From Alkalibacterium sp. (GTDB lineage Bacteria; Bacillota; Bacilli; Lactobacillales; Carnobacteriaceae_A), in contig JAFIFE010000008.1 of the NCBI GenBank assembly GCA_020832185.1, forward strand, positions 1-64,000: a DNA stretch of 64,000 bases. The letters run 5' to 3'. The position numbers and the translations under genes were made by a program. Each line of letters starts with the position of its first letter. Position 1 is the first letter of the stretch. Below, in pieces: positions 9,171 to 17,556 of this stretch. The notes under the pieces are model-generated. The model had not been told where the DNA came from. It was given only the letters and a program-made list of their open reading frames with translations, and did not search any database.

Positions 9171-9355
9171 ACGAAACACTCCTTGTCTGTATTCTGGTAT
9201 AAGTGTAGCATAGCTCGGCTCAATTTTTTAATAATAGAATACGGGTTGTAATCTTGAAATATCTTGTCTAAAAGTATCATCAAATCCTTGCAATATTTAT
9301 CCAGTGTGCTTAAATATAGTTAAACGCAAGAGTCATCTATTGAGTGGAGGCTGTC

Positions 9356-10342
9356 ATGAATAAAGAGAAGAAAAGCCCAGATATCAAAATTTTCGCCTTG
9401 AATTCCAACCGGTCGTTAGCTGAAGAAATTGCAGAAGAAGTGGGGGTAGCGCTTGGTCAAGCAGATATCACCACGTTCGAAGATGGAGAAATCCGGATCA
9501 ATATTGAAGAAAGTATTCGTGGAGACGATGTATACATTATTCAGTCGACCAATGATCCGAGCAATGATTACATTATGGAAGCCCTAATTATGATCGATGC
9601 GCTGAAACGGGCAAGTGCGCGCACCATCAATGTTGTGATGCCTTATTACGGCTACGCCAGGCAGGATCGTAAGCCGGGACCAAGAGAAGCCATCACGGCC
9701 AAAGTGGTCGCAAACATGCTGACGATTGCAGGTGCGACACGTATCGTAACAATGGACCTGCATGCACCGCAAATCCAGGGATTCTTTGATATCCCGGTGG
9801 ATCATTTATCGGCTACTGCGATACTAGTCAATTATTTTATCGATCATAAATTTGGTGGGGACGGGACGGTCGTGGTTTCACCTGATCACGCCGGGGTGTC
9901 ACGTGCTCGAGAAATGGCAGAACTCCTGGACTCACGCTTAGCCATCATTGATAAACGGGCAGCGGACGAAGAGGTCGAGGAAGAACTAAATCTCGTCGGA
10001 GATGTTGACGGGTGCACCTGTATTTTATTTGATGACATTATGGATACCGCCAGAACAGTGACGAAAGCTTGCGCTATGCTGAAAGAATCGGGAGCTAAAG
10101 ATGTGTATGTCTGCGTGACTCATCCGGTCCTTTCGGGAAAAGCCATCGATCGCATTAATGCATCCGGCATCAAAAAAGTAGTGGTTACAAACACCATCGA
10201 TATTAAGGAGAAAGCAGACTGTCCATTTATTGAAGTCATCAGCATTGCGCCTATAATTGGGGATGCGATTAAACGCATTCAAGGGCACAGATCAATCAAA
10301 CCGTTATTTGACAAAGACTATGTCGATCGACTGATCCATTAA
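9356..10342 (+). CDS. prs: Ribose-phosphate pyrophosphokinase (Prs2 type)
   Basis: A PRPP synthase of 328 aa, which turns ribose 5-phosphate and ATP into PRPP for nucleotide, His and Trp synthesis. Family marks are GQADITTFEDGEI, the RQDRKPGPREAI catalytic flap, VVVSPDHAGVSRAREMAELL, and the PRPP loop LFDDIMDTARTVTKA. In the canonical loop DDxxDTAGT the Gly is conserved; here it is Arg. The flexible loop after IIDKRAADEE also lacks the usual KRRPRPN. Both changes suggest a Prs2-type paralogue rather than the main enzyme. ATG 9356 follows GTGGAGG; the in-frame GTG at 9344 overlaps that site and was rejected. Confidence 0.9.
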   Translation: MNKEKKSPDIKIFALNSNRSLAEEIAEEVGVALGQADITTFEDGEIRINIEESIRGDDVYIIQSTNDPSNDYIMEALIMIDALKRASARTINVVMPYYGYARQDRKPGPREAITAKVVANMLTIAGATRIVTMDLHAPQIQGFFDIPVDHLSATAILVNYFIDHKFGGDGTVVVSPDHAGVSRAREMAELLDSRLAIIDKRAADEEVEEELNLVGDVDGCTCILFDDIMDTARTVTKACAMLKESGAKDVYVCVTHPVLSGKAIDRINASGIKKVVVTNTIDIKEKADCPFIEVISIAPIIGDAIKRIQGHRSIKPLFDKDYVDRLIH

Positions 10343-10352
10343 ACTATATAAA

Positions 10353-10407
10353 CGAAGACTTCACTGAAGAAAGGGCTGCAGACCCTGTTCAGTCGGAGTC
10401 TTTTTTT
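10353..10407 (+). terminator. Terminator after prs
   Basis: An intrinsic terminator: AGACTTCACTGA pairs with TTCAGTCGGAGTCT around an inner AGGGCTGCAGACCCT hairpin, and seven T follow. Confidence 0.75.
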
Positions 10408-10409
10408 AC

Positions 10410-10718
10410 AAATTAAATAGTGGAAAAGACGTCATCTATTGATTAGCATATTAGGTAGAAATTAACAGCTTTTGTTCTAAGTAAATAGTCAATGTTATAG
10501 GGTCGGAGATAGATTTTCATCACTGAATCAAGGGGTGTTTGTAACGATATTAGCCACCTCAGCTGGAGCCGAACCCGTCGCTGATTGATCAGGCGACAGC
10601 GTGAAGTTAGCGAGTTTGGACCCCGTTTGTTATTAGTTGCTTTCTCTAACAAAAGGCATACAATAGATGTGAAGAGGGAACAAAAGGCGAGACAATTTAA
10701 TCGAAAGGAGGGGTAGTG
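10410..10718 (+). other. Structured intergenic region with hsp20 promoter
   Basis: About 300 bases with no convincing gene. A GC-richer part (10540-10625) contains GTCGCTGAT facing ATCAGGCGAC, a 9-bp stem with one bulge. The hsp20 promoter is probably TTGCTT (10637-10642), 16 bp, TACAAT (10659-10664). No HrcA/CIRCE or CtsR box was seen. A 69-codon frame on the minus strand has no ribosome binding site and is not counted. Confidence 0.45.
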
Positions 10719-11138
10719 ATGAACGATATGATTCCTTCTAGACGTGATTTTTTTGACTTTGGCAGACGTTTTTTCGATGATGCACTCGGACAGAATTTCG
10801 GGGATTTTGGCAGCTTCAAGACAGATATTATTGAGAAAGATGATGCATACGAAGTGGAAGCAGAACTCCCAGGTATGTCAAAAGATAATATAGAACTGGA
10901 TTACCATGATAATGTCTTGTCGATTTCAGCTAAACAGGAAACAGAAAAAGATGAGAGTGACAAGGAACGTAACTATATTAGACGTGAGCGATCCAGTCGC
11001 TCTTTCAGCCGACAATTCATTATTCAAAATATTGATAAAGATAACATCAAGGCTCGGTTTGATAATGGTGTCCTGAAAATCGACCTGCCTAAGCAGGAAC
11101 CCACAGCTCCAGAATCAAAACGTATAGATATTGAGTGA
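10719..11138 (+). CDS. hsp20: Hsp20/alpha-crystallin small heat-shock protein
   Basis: An ATP-independent holdase chaperone of 139 aa. The alpha-crystallin domain (about 30-130) begins at KTDIIEKDDAYEVEAELPGM, the strand pattern DNVLSISAKQ follows, and it ends with ARFDNGVLKIDLPK, the usual GVL signature. A short C-terminal tail follows. The N-terminus is rich in Phe and Asp (DFFDFGRRFFDD), as expected for oligomer contacts. AAAGGAGGGG stands before ATG 10719; the overlapping GTG at 10716 is less well spaced. The gene is monocistronic, with a terminator just after it. Confidence 0.93.
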   Translation: MNDMIPSRRDFFDFGRRFFDDALGQNFGDFGSFKTDIIEKDDAYEVEAELPGMSKDNIELDYHDNVLSISAKQETEKDESDKERNYIRRERSSRSFSRQFIIQNIDKDNIKARFDNGVLKIDLPKQEPTAPESKRIDIE

Positions 11139-11155
11139 TCACCTCATTAATAAGA

Positions 11156-11206
11156 AAAGCTTGAAGACTGATTAATTTATTTTAATCGGTTTTCGAGTTT
11201 TTTTTG
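11156..11206 (+). terminator. Terminator after hsp20
   Basis: AAGCTTGAAGACTGATTA pairs with TAATCGGTTTTCGAGTT, followed by a run of eight T. Confidence 0.8.
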
Positions 11207-11272
11207 TGCTAAAATCTGAGTGAGGAGTTATTTTTATAACCCTATCAAACATATGATGAAGGAAGTGTCATT

Positions 11273-12199
11273 TTGAAGATAGCACAATCTATTACTGAAT
11301 TAATCGGCGAAACGCCTTTGTTAAAATTAAACCGAGTAATTTCTGAAGACGTAGCGAATGTGTATGTCAAAATCGAGATGTTGAATGCTGGAGGAAGCGT
11401 TAAGGACCGTATTGCATTGAACATGATCGAAGAGGCAGAAAAAGCGGAGATATTGAAAGAAGGAGACACCATTGTTGAAGCGACGAGTGGAAACACTGGG
11501 GTGGGACTGGCTATGGTTGCTGCAGCAAAAGGCTATAAAACAATCTTTGTCATGCCTGATACGCTGAGTGTTGAGCGCCGTTCGTTAATGAAAGCCTACG
11601 GAGCAGACCTCGAGTTAACTCCTGGAGACGATGGGATGCCTGGATCTATTAAACGAGCAGAAGAACTAGCTGAGCAAGATCATTTCTTCATGCCGTCTCA
11701 ATTTATTAATCCTGCTAATCCAGCCGTACACATTCAGACGACGGGTCCTGAAATCATCGAAGCATTAGAAGGAAAAGTCCCGGATGCCTTTGTTGTAGGG
11801 GTAGGGACAGGCGGTACATTGACTGGCGTAGGAAAAGTAATGAAGCTCCATGACCCTTCTACTAAAATCATTGCTGTCGAGCCTCATGAATCAGCAGTTC
11901 TGACTGGACGTGAGAAAGGAAAGCATAAAATACAAGGCATGGGTGCAGGCTTCATTCCGGACATTTTAGAAACTGACCTGATAGACGACATCATTACTGT
12001 AACAAGTGAAGAAGCTATCGAAATGACGCGCCGCTTAGCGAAAGAAGAAGGCCTATTAGTTGGTATTTCATCTGGCGCTAATATTGCAGCCGCTATTCGA
12101 GTAGCAGAACAGCTTGGAAAAGGAAAAACTGTTGTGACGGTTGCACCGGATACAGGGGAGAGGTACCTCTCCACACCCGTCTTTTCTGACGCTGATTAA
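11273..12199 (+). CDS. cysK: Cysteine synthase A (O-acetylserine sulfhydrylase)
   Basis: A PLP enzyme of 308 aa that makes cysteine from O-acetylserine and sulfide. It shows the family start [15 protein letters not shown], the PLP lysine in GGSVKDRIA (about 44), the substrate loop TSGNTG, the phosphate-binding [12 protein letters not shown] and the Ser in [10 protein letters not shown]. It starts with TTG 11273: AAGGAAGTG stands upstream and no ATG is in frame nearby. It is a single-gene unit with a strong terminator. No T-box or S-box leader was seen in the short upstream region. Confidence 0.94.
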   Translation: MKIAQSITELIGETPLLKLNRVISEDVANVYVKIEMLNAGGSVKDRIALNMIEEAEKAEILKEGDTIVEATSGNTGVGLAMVAAAKGYKTIFVMPDTLSVERRSLMKAYGADLELTPGDDGMPGSIKRAEELAEQDHFFMPSQFINPANPAVHIQTTGPEIIEALEGKVPDAFVVGVGTGGTLTGVGKVMKLHDPSTKIIAVEPHESAVLTGREKGKHKIQGMGAGFIPDILETDLIDDIITVTSEEAIEMTRRLAKEEGLLVGISSGANIAAAIRVAEQLGKGKTVVTVAPDTGERYLSTPVFSDAD

Positions 12200-12217
12200 G
12201 TAGATAAATGAGAGGTG

Positions 12218-12249
12218 AGAAGCATCCTAAGCGATGCTTCTTTCTTTTT
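12218..12249 (+). terminator. Terminator after cysK
   Basis: AGAAGCATC and GATGCTTCT form a perfect 9-bp stem around CTAAGC, followed by TTCTTTTT. Confidence 0.85.
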
Positions 12250-12325
12250 GAGCAGGTAGGTGGGGACTGAGTGTGACATACTATACTGAGTGAACACATT
12301 AAACAGACACAAACTAAGACACGCG

Positions 12326-12382
12326 AAAAAAGGCCACTACTACAGAAGGAATCACGCGCCTTCTGATAATAGTGGTCTTTTA
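12326..12382. terminator. Bidirectional terminator downstream of pspA
   Basis: GGCCACTA pairs with TAGTGGTC, and an inner AGAAGG pairs with CCTTCT. Runs of A upstream and T downstream mean it can stop the minus-strand pspA operon and any plus-strand read-through. Confidence 0.7.
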
Positions 12383-12425
12383 AATGCTTTAAATGAGGGT
12401 TTTTCCTCGGGGAAATCGTATCGCT

Positions 12426-13133
12426 TTACTCACTTTGCTCGTCGTCAGATGAAGACAAGCCCATTTCTTTTTTCATGCGTGCCAATTCATCTTCAACAGC
12501 GGCTGAGCCTGATTCTTCTGCATATTTTTCTTCCAATGATTGTGCTTCGTCTTTTTGTTCTTTGTTTAGTTCTGACATCGCATCGGATTCATCCAGGCGA
12601 CGTGATGCTTTTTCTTCCATACGTTCAAATGACCCCATAGCGCCATTAGATTTACCAATTGAATCGTTCACTTTATTCAATTTATCCTGAGTATCTGCTA
12701 CAGAAAGCTGAGCCTTGATCATAGAGCGACGCTGTCTCAGTTTTTCAATGTCAGTCGCCAGTTTATCATGCATCTGACGCATTTTTGAGGCATTTTCATG
12801 TGCTTTAGCGTAGGCATTAGCCAACCCGGTGCCAACATCTTCCAGTTCTTGTTTCTTGGATAAGAAGACACGTGCGTCGCCGTCATTACCAGCTTCGAGT
12901 GCTTTTTTAGCAAAGTTGCCGTATTTGGAAACTTCTGCTTCATTTTCATCAACTAAACGTTTAGCTCGTGTTTCTTCAGCCATGACACTTGCGGTATTTT
13001 TCTTAACTTCAGCTAGATCATCCATCATTTTGCGTAAATACTGGTCGATCATTTTTTCAGGATCTTCCATTCGATCGATTAAAGCATTGACGTTTGCACT
13101 GATAATATCGGAAAAGCGGTCTAAAATAGCCAT
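12426..13133 (-). CDS. pspA: PspA/IM30 family membrane-stress protein
   Basis: A peripheral membrane protein of 235 aa, almost entirely coiled coil, of the PspA/IM30/ESCRT-III family. It starts MAILDRFSDIISANVNALID, the amphipathic helix that binds stressed membranes, followed by DPEKMIDQYLRKM. Long charged helices run to about residue 215 and a Ser/Asp-rich tail ends the protein. The ribosome binding site is AGGAGGAAGAACA. It is the second gene of a unit after the TPM protein, 32 bases apart, recalling the B. subtilis pspA(ydjF)-ydjGHI cluster, in which a TPM-domain protein also accompanies PspA. Confidence 0.92.
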   Translation of the reverse strand: MAILDRFSDIISANVNALIDRMEDPEKMIDQYLRKMMDDLAEVKKNTASVMAEETRAKRLVDENEAEVSKYGNFAKKALEAGNDGDARVFLSKKQELEDVGTGLANAYAKAHENASKMRQMHDKLATDIEKLRQRRSMIKAQLSVADTQDKLNKVNDSIGKSNGAMGSFERMEEKASRRLDESDAMSELNKEQKDEAQSLEEKYAEESGSAAVEDELARMKKEMGLSSSDDEQSE

Positions 13134-13165
13134 TTGTTCTTCCTCCTATATTGTTTTGTCTGTCG

Positions 13166-14245
13166 TTAATAATTATCCCAGTCCTCATCATCTTTGTCTT
13201 TGTCCTGATATTTCTTAGATAATTCTTCTGCTTCAGAACGCCCAAATGTGTGGATGGGTTTATTCAGCATTTCTTCTGTTCGTTTAGCTTCTTTTTCTTT
13301 TGATGCTTGTTTGGATGTCCACCATTTATATAGAATATATAATACTACAACTAAGCCGAAAATACTTAAAACAGGTATCCAAGGGGATGTGGTGACATCC
13401 ATGATCCGGTCAGCAGCATCTCTGAATGAGTTGCTGAAGTACTGTTCATCTGTTAAATCTTCGTCAAAATAATACCGATCCAGATAGTCGAGGAGTATAT
13501 CTCCAGCTTCTGTATCGATGACGCTTCTGGCTTGAGATCCGACGATATAGTACGACATATACTCGTTAGGACGTGGTTCTAAAAACACTAGCAGCAAATG
13601 GGCTTCATCTGTAAATAGCTCATCGTACATCGCGTTAGCGTAAGCTTCCAGTTCATCTTGAGTGGGATCCGGGTTGCCATCCACGTCTCCTATAATGTGT
13701 ACATGTGGCTGGACGCCCGTTTCATTATAAAAATGACGTAGCCCATCGACCATTTGAGTATGATTTCCAATCCAGCCTAAATCATCTGTGTAATAATCTG
13801 TTTCATTGACTGAGCCAGCGGGTAAAGGTTCTCTTTCGACGGTGGACGATGTGATGTCACCTGAACCGCCGCCGATTCCTCCACCACCGGTCCCGAAGTT
13901 ACCAATAGTTGTAAGGAGACTGAACATGATAAACAGGAAAAATAGAACGGTAAAAATACTTCCGCATCCCATGAGACCACACCCGCCACCTCCTGGAGAA
14001 TAGCGTCTTCTTCCAAAACCGCCTAGGAAAATGGGTCCCATGTATGGTCCGCGATTTCTGGGACGTCGATTGTACCCGCCACCGCTGCCAAAACCGCCTC
14101 CGCCGAAGCCTCCACCACCGAAACTTCCGCCGCCACGACCGGCACCGCTGCTGCGACCTCCGCCGCCACGGCCACCTCCGAATCCGCCGCCTCGACCTCC
14201 GCCACTGAAGCCTCCACCGCCACCGCGGCCGCCTCCTCTTCCCAT
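13166..14245 (-). CDS. Glycine/arginine-rich TPM-domain membrane protein
   Basis: A 359-aa protein with three parts. Residues 1-90 are a low-complexity Gly/Arg/Phe tract (GRGGGFGGGRGGGG style) with a short Cys pair GCGLMGCG near 96. A membrane helix follows (about 100-120). The middle part (about 145-285, from YYTDDLGWIGNHTQMVDGLR) is a TPM (YgcG-like) domain, and a second helix lies at about 290-310 before a charged tail. Two helices would leave both the glycine-rich end and the tail in the cytoplasm with the TPM domain outside; this topology is inference. It is cotranscribed with pspA. The glycine tract is much richer in G and C than its surroundings. Confidence 0.8.
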   Translation of the reverse strand: MGRGGGRGGGGGFSGGGRGGGFGGGRGGGGRSSGAGRGGGSFGGGGFGGGGFGSGGGYNRRPRNRGPYMGPIFLGGFGRRRYSPGGGGCGLMGCGSIFTVLFFLFIMFSLLTTIGNFGTGGGGIGGGSGDITSSTVEREPLPAGSVNETDYYTDDLGWIGNHTQMVDGLRHFYNETGVQPHVHIIGDVDGNPDPTQDELEAYANAMYDELFTDEAHLLLVFLEPRPNEYMSYYIVGSQARSVIDTEAGDILLDYLDRYYFDEDLTDEQYFSNSFRDAADRIMDVTTSPWIPVLSIFGLVVVLYILYKWWTSKQASKEKEAKRTEEMLNKPIHTFGRSEAEELSKKYQDKDKDDEDWDNY

Positions 14246-14383
14246 ATGTAACCATCCTCTCTTAGTGCGTCATGTTATCCAAAATCTAGCACAACCGGTA
14301 ACCGTTGTCAATTTTTACCCTTATAAATCAGTCTTAAGACCGGGCTTTTCAGCTCCTTTTCGTATAATGATCTATGATTTCGA

Positions 14384-14423
14384 CAAAAAAGCAGAGGACC
14401 CTTGGAAGGGGGAATCTCTGCTT
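14384..14423 (-). terminator. Terminator after arsA
   Basis: Read on the minus strand, AAGCAGAG and CTCTGCTT form an 8-bp stem with a C/G-rich inner part, ending in TTTTTTG. Confidence 0.8.
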
Positions 14424-14430
14424 CAGTCTT

Positions 14431-16158
14431 CTATTGAGATAATGCCACATCAAATGCGGGTGTAAATTCCACAGTTGCGAAGTGACCGTTTGATAGAGCA
14501 GCTACTTTGTTGATCCACTGGACTTCATTCTGCGCACGCGCACGCAAAATAGCGTTCGTAGGATGAGCTGCATACATGCTCTGATTGACCAGCCACCATG
14601 AGTGAGCAATATTAGCTCGTTTCAAATCTTCATCCAGTCGCATGGACTCATATACAGGCGTCGTTTCCGGTAGGGTCACCATGACGACTTCTGTTTCTTC
14701 TGGATTTTGAAGTCTAGGTAACAGTTTTTGAATAGAAACCGGGACTTCTCCAGAGCTTCGCTCGAGTTCTTTAGCGTAACTTTGCGTGGATTCCAGAAGG
14801 AGTAAGGTATGACCTGTAGGTGCGGTATCGATGACGACAACTTCTTCATCAGCGCGGTCGACTATTTCTGCAAAGGCTCTAAACAAAGCAATTTCCTGCG
14901 TGCAAGGAGAGCGCAAGTCCTCTTCAACGTAGGCAACGTCATCTTGACTCATGGTTTTTCTGGCTTTAGCTAATACTTCTTCTGTATAATCAGCCAGTTC
15001 TTTATCTTCATCGATATGACTGACGGTTAAATCAGATGTTTCTTTAAGGTAGAGGTGGATATGATTTGCCGGATCGGTTGTGGCCAGATGCACTTTTTTA
15101 CCAGCCTGAACCAGTGATTGAGCAATCTGAATAGCGATCGTCGTTTTGCCGACCCCGCCTTTACCCATAGTGAAAATAATTTTTTTGTCGGTTTTTATTA
15201 AGTCTTCCACCATATCCTCTAGCGTTGCGGAAGGTTCCATTATGTGTTCAAACGCTTCTTCGTCGAATGTTGCATCAGTTAAAAAGGCACGCAGTTTGTC
15301 GATGCCTGTAATAGTATAGGGACGAAGCGGGATAGCGTAGTGTTCAAACGCTTGAAGCGGCTTGGGTATGTGAGTTAACGCTGTGTGCTGCTGATTCAAG
15401 ATGGCAGTCGACAAGGGATCGTCTGCGTTTTCCAGCAGGCCATTTAAAATAACTACCTGATTCAAAATGCCGAGGTGACTTAGCTCCTCGCTCGCTCTAC
15501 TTGCTTCAATAAGCGAAGAGTCTTGTGGACGAGAAACCAGCATCAAGGTCGTCAGTTGCTTATCACTTAAGGTTTCGACCGCATGCGCATACATCTCTTT
15601 CTTGTCGCCTAAGCCGGATAACTGACCTAAACAAGACGCACCCGTCGAGTTCTCATCCAGATATTGACTCCAGGCAGATGGCAGCTCAAGCATTCTTAAC
15701 GTGTGTCCGGTCGGAGCCGTATCGAACAGAATATAATCATAATCTGCTTCAACTTTTTTATCAGTCAGAACATGGGCAAACTCGTTGAACGCTGCGATTT
15801 CGACTGTACATGAACCTGACAACTGTTCTTCCATATTTTCTAAAGCTGAATCAGGTAAGATTCCTCTGTAGGGGTCGATGACGCTGGCTCTATATTCAGC
15901 TGCGGCGGTGACTGGGTCGAAGTTGGCTACCTTTAAGTTCGGTATCGAGTCGATGGCCACCGGCTTGTTGGAAAGGGGTGTTTCAAATACGTCCTGCAAA
16001 TTTGAAGCGGGATCTGTACTCACCAGTAAAACTGAATGCCCTTGGTCTGCGAGCTGCATAGCTGTTGCACAGGCGGTCGTTGTTTTACCTACGCCACCTT
16101 TGCCAGTGAAAAACAGATAGGGAGTCAATGGGATTTGATTTGGATTGTATATTTGCAT
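14431..16158 (-). CDS. arsA: Arsenite efflux ATPase ArsA
   Basis: A tandem ATPase of 575 aa that energises an arsenite pump. Each half has a P-loop, FFTGKGGVGKTT (about 16-27) and FTMGKGGVGKTT (about 328), and a DTAPTGHTL switch motif. The three Cys known to bind As(III) in E. coli ArsA appear in matching contexts: SGSCTVEIAAF, TGASCLGQL and SPCTQEIALF. AGGAGGCACATC precedes ATG 16158. It is last in arsR-arsD-arsA. No pump gene lies in this unit; the likely partner is the Acr3 permease at 23305, more than 6 kb away on the other strand. Confidence 0.94.
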   Translation of the reverse strand: MQIYNPNQIPLTPYLFFTGKGGVGKTTTACATAMQLADQGHSVLLVSTDPASNLQDVFETPLSNKPVAIDSIPNLKVANFDPVTAAAEYRASVIDPYRGILPDSALENMEEQLSGSCTVEIAAFNEFAHVLTDKKVEADYDYILFDTAPTGHTLRMLELPSAWSQYLDENSTGASCLGQLSGLGDKKEMYAHAVETLSDKQLTTLMLVSRPQDSSLIEASRASEELSHLGILNQVVILNGLLENADDPLSTAILNQQHTALTHIPKPLQAFEHYAIPLRPYTITGIDKLRAFLTDATFDEEAFEHIMEPSATLEDMVEDLIKTDKKIIFTMGKGGVGKTTIAIQIAQSLVQAGKKVHLATTDPANHIHLYLKETSDLTVSHIDEDKELADYTEEVLAKARKTMSQDDVAYVEEDLRSPCTQEIALFRAFAEIVDRADEEVVVIDTAPTGHTLLLLESTQSYAKELERSSGEVPVSIQKLLPRLQNPEETEVVMVTLPETTPVYESMRLDEDLKRANIAHSWWLVNQSMYAAHPTNAILRARAQNEVQWINKVAALSNGHFATVEFTPAFDVALSQ

Positions 16159-16168
16159 GATGTGCCTC

Positions 16169-16528
16169 CTAGCAGCAACCTGATCCGCCGCAACAACCTG
16201 ATGACTGTTCCTGATTTACAAACACAACACCTGTATAGTCCGTGATTTCTTCAAGTGATGGATACGTCCCGGATTTCATGACTTCGCCATTTACCAAAGT
16301 AACAGGTAAGCTGTCTTTACCGTTTTTCTTCATTAAAGACAGGATTGTCTGGTTATTGACGAAGGCATCGGGATCACTGGTAAGGTTATGGCGTGACGCT
16401 TCCACGCTTGAGACTTTAGATAAGCCTTCAAACGCAGAGGTGATCATGAGTAAAGTGTCATCAACGGATGGTCCGCAGACCCCTGTAGAGCAGCACATTG
16501 CTGGTTCAAACAATTCTATTTTTGTCAT
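16169..16528 (-). CDS. arsD: ArsD arsenite metallochaperone
   Basis: A metallochaperone of 119 aa that hands As(III) to ArsA and has weak repressor activity in this family. The N-terminus IELFEPAMCCSTGVCGPSVD holds the Cys12-Cys13-Cys18 arsenite site, and the C-terminus ends GCCGGSGCC with two vicinal Cys pairs. It starts at ATG 16528 after AAAGGAGACG and overlaps arsR by 23 bases, which suggests translational coupling. The stop is ten bases before arsA. Confidence 0.93.
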   Translation of the reverse strand: MTKIELFEPAMCCSTGVCGPSVDDTLLMITSAFEGLSKVSSVEASRHNLTSDPDAFVNNQTILSLMKKNGKDSLPVTLVNGEVMKSGTYPSLEEITDYTGVVFVNQEQSSGCCGGSGCC

Positions 16529-16856
16529 GTGTAACGTCTCCTTTGCAAGTACATTTTTTAGTCGTGCAGATGCAGTCGTCTTCGTTTGGTGAAAACAGAC
16601 TCATCATAGTATCCATAAATGAGGTGATGAAGTCTTCCTTCAATTGATAATGGTGCCACTGTCCTTGTTTGCTGACGGACACGATGCCTGCCTTTTCGAG
16701 GACTTTCATGTGATGAGACAATGAGGGCTGAGTAAACTCGAAATGCTCGAGAATGTCACAGGCGCATTGACTGCCACAGGATAAAATATCGATGATTTTC
16801 ATACGGTTAGGGTCGCTGATCGCTTTCAGTACTTTTGATGTTTCAACATAATCCAT
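16506..16856 (-). CDS. arsR: ArsR/SmtB-family arsenite-responsive repressor
   Basis: A winged-helix repressor of 116 aa. The helix-turn-helix reads TQPSLSHHMKVLEKAGIV. The sensor Cys lie in LSCGSQCACDIL, equivalent to the ELCVCDL motif of R773 ArsR. The tail adds CICTTKKCTCKG, four more Cys that could bind metal, which is unusual. It starts with ATG 16856 after GGAGG. Its own promoter carries the palindrome ATAGAC-N4-GTCTAT between -35 and -10, and the same palindrome recurs in the cadD promoter and in degraded form before acr3. A regulator wider than the arsRDA operon is therefore likely. Confidence 0.93.
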   Translation of the reverse strand: MDYVETSKVLKAISDPNRMKIIDILSCGSQCACDILEHFEFTQPSLSHHMKVLEKAGIVSVSKQGQWHHYQLKEDFITSFMDTMMSLFSPNEDDCICTTKKCTCKGDVTHDKNRIV

Positions 16857-16896
16857 TAACGGGAGCCTCCTTTTAAGTCATGCTCTTCTTAGTTTC

Positions 16897-16925
16897 AATA
16901 TAGACGTATGTCTATGTAAAGTCAA
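16897..16925 (-). promoter_or_regulatory. arsRDA promoter with ArsR-type operator
   Basis: On the minus strand TTGACT (16920-16925), 17 bp, TATATT (16897-16902). The palindrome ATAGAC-N4-GTCTAT (16900-16915) starts five bases after the -35 box and runs into the -10 box, so a bound repressor would block RNA polymerase. Confidence 0.8.
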
Positions 16926-17070
16926 GCGAAGCTGCCAAAGACTGAAATTAAAGGTCAAGTGACCGAAGAGAAAACAGATAGCTAGTTTGTGTGGACTTAT
17001 TCAACTCGGATAAATAGGGATGATTAAGATTCTTAATTAAAGGCGAATAGGTTGCACTCAAAGCATTCAG

Positions 17071-17353
17071 AAGAGTGAGTAATCTAAATAGAGGGATATA
17101 TGTGCAAGTCAAGGAGTGGGGCTTAGCCGAGTGGAGCATATAAAGGTCTGTAACTACTACTCAAATGCTAGAGGAAGAGTGAGTGATCTAAATAGAGAGA
17201 TATATGTGCAAGTCAAGGAGAGGGGCTTAGCCGAGTAGAGCATATAAAGGCCTGTAACTACTACTCAAGAGCTAGAGGAAGAGTGAGTAATCTAAATAGG
17301 GAGGTATTTGCGGAAGTCGAAGGATGGGGACTAGCCGGGTGGATCAAGTAAAG
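17071..17353. repeat. 104-bp tandem repeat, 2.7 copies
   Basis: Unit 1 is 17071-17174, unit 2 is 17175-17278 and a diverged partial unit 3 is 17279-17353. Units 1 and 2 differ at about seven positions. Each unit opens AAGAGTGAGTnATCTAAATAG and carries GGCTTAGCCGAGT in the middle. The unit length is not a multiple of three and no gene runs through it. The repeat fills the middle of a 628-base gap (16929-17556) between arsR and the ABC-F gene; nothing else was seen in that gap except the terminator at its end. Confidence 0.9.
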
Positions 17354-17460
17354 AAGAATAGAGTGAATTGAAAGTAATCGGAACAGCAAGGTAGACAAAT
17401 AAGCAGTAAATAAGGCGAACGTATAGCGCTGCAGAGACGCAAGCCGGACCTGATAAACAG

Positions 17461-17500
17461 AAAAATCCGGATAAAGAGGGAAGACATCTCTATCCGGATT
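17461..17500 (-). terminator. Terminator after YbiT-type ABC-F
   Basis: AATCCGGATA and TATCCGGATT are perfectly complementary around an AGAG/CTCT-extended loop. Read on the minus strand the stem is followed by TTTTT. Confidence 0.8.
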
Positions 17501-17556
17501 ATATTTAAGTTAAATCATACAGTGTAGTGATCGAAGTAGACAGACTGTCTCGTTAA

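Noticed and set aside
10443-10652. 69-codon minus-strand frame between prs and hsp20
   Set aside because: No ribosome binding site, odd composition, and it overlaps the structured block.
14031-14465. Long Pro-rich and Ala/Val-rich frames opposite and across the glycine tract
   Set aside because: They are shadows of the GGN-rich codons of the TPM gene; no start sites and no family resemblance.
16948-17139. 63-codon minus-strand frame across the first tandem unit
   Set aside because: The frame is not kept in the second unit because the unit is 104 bp; no ribosome binding site.
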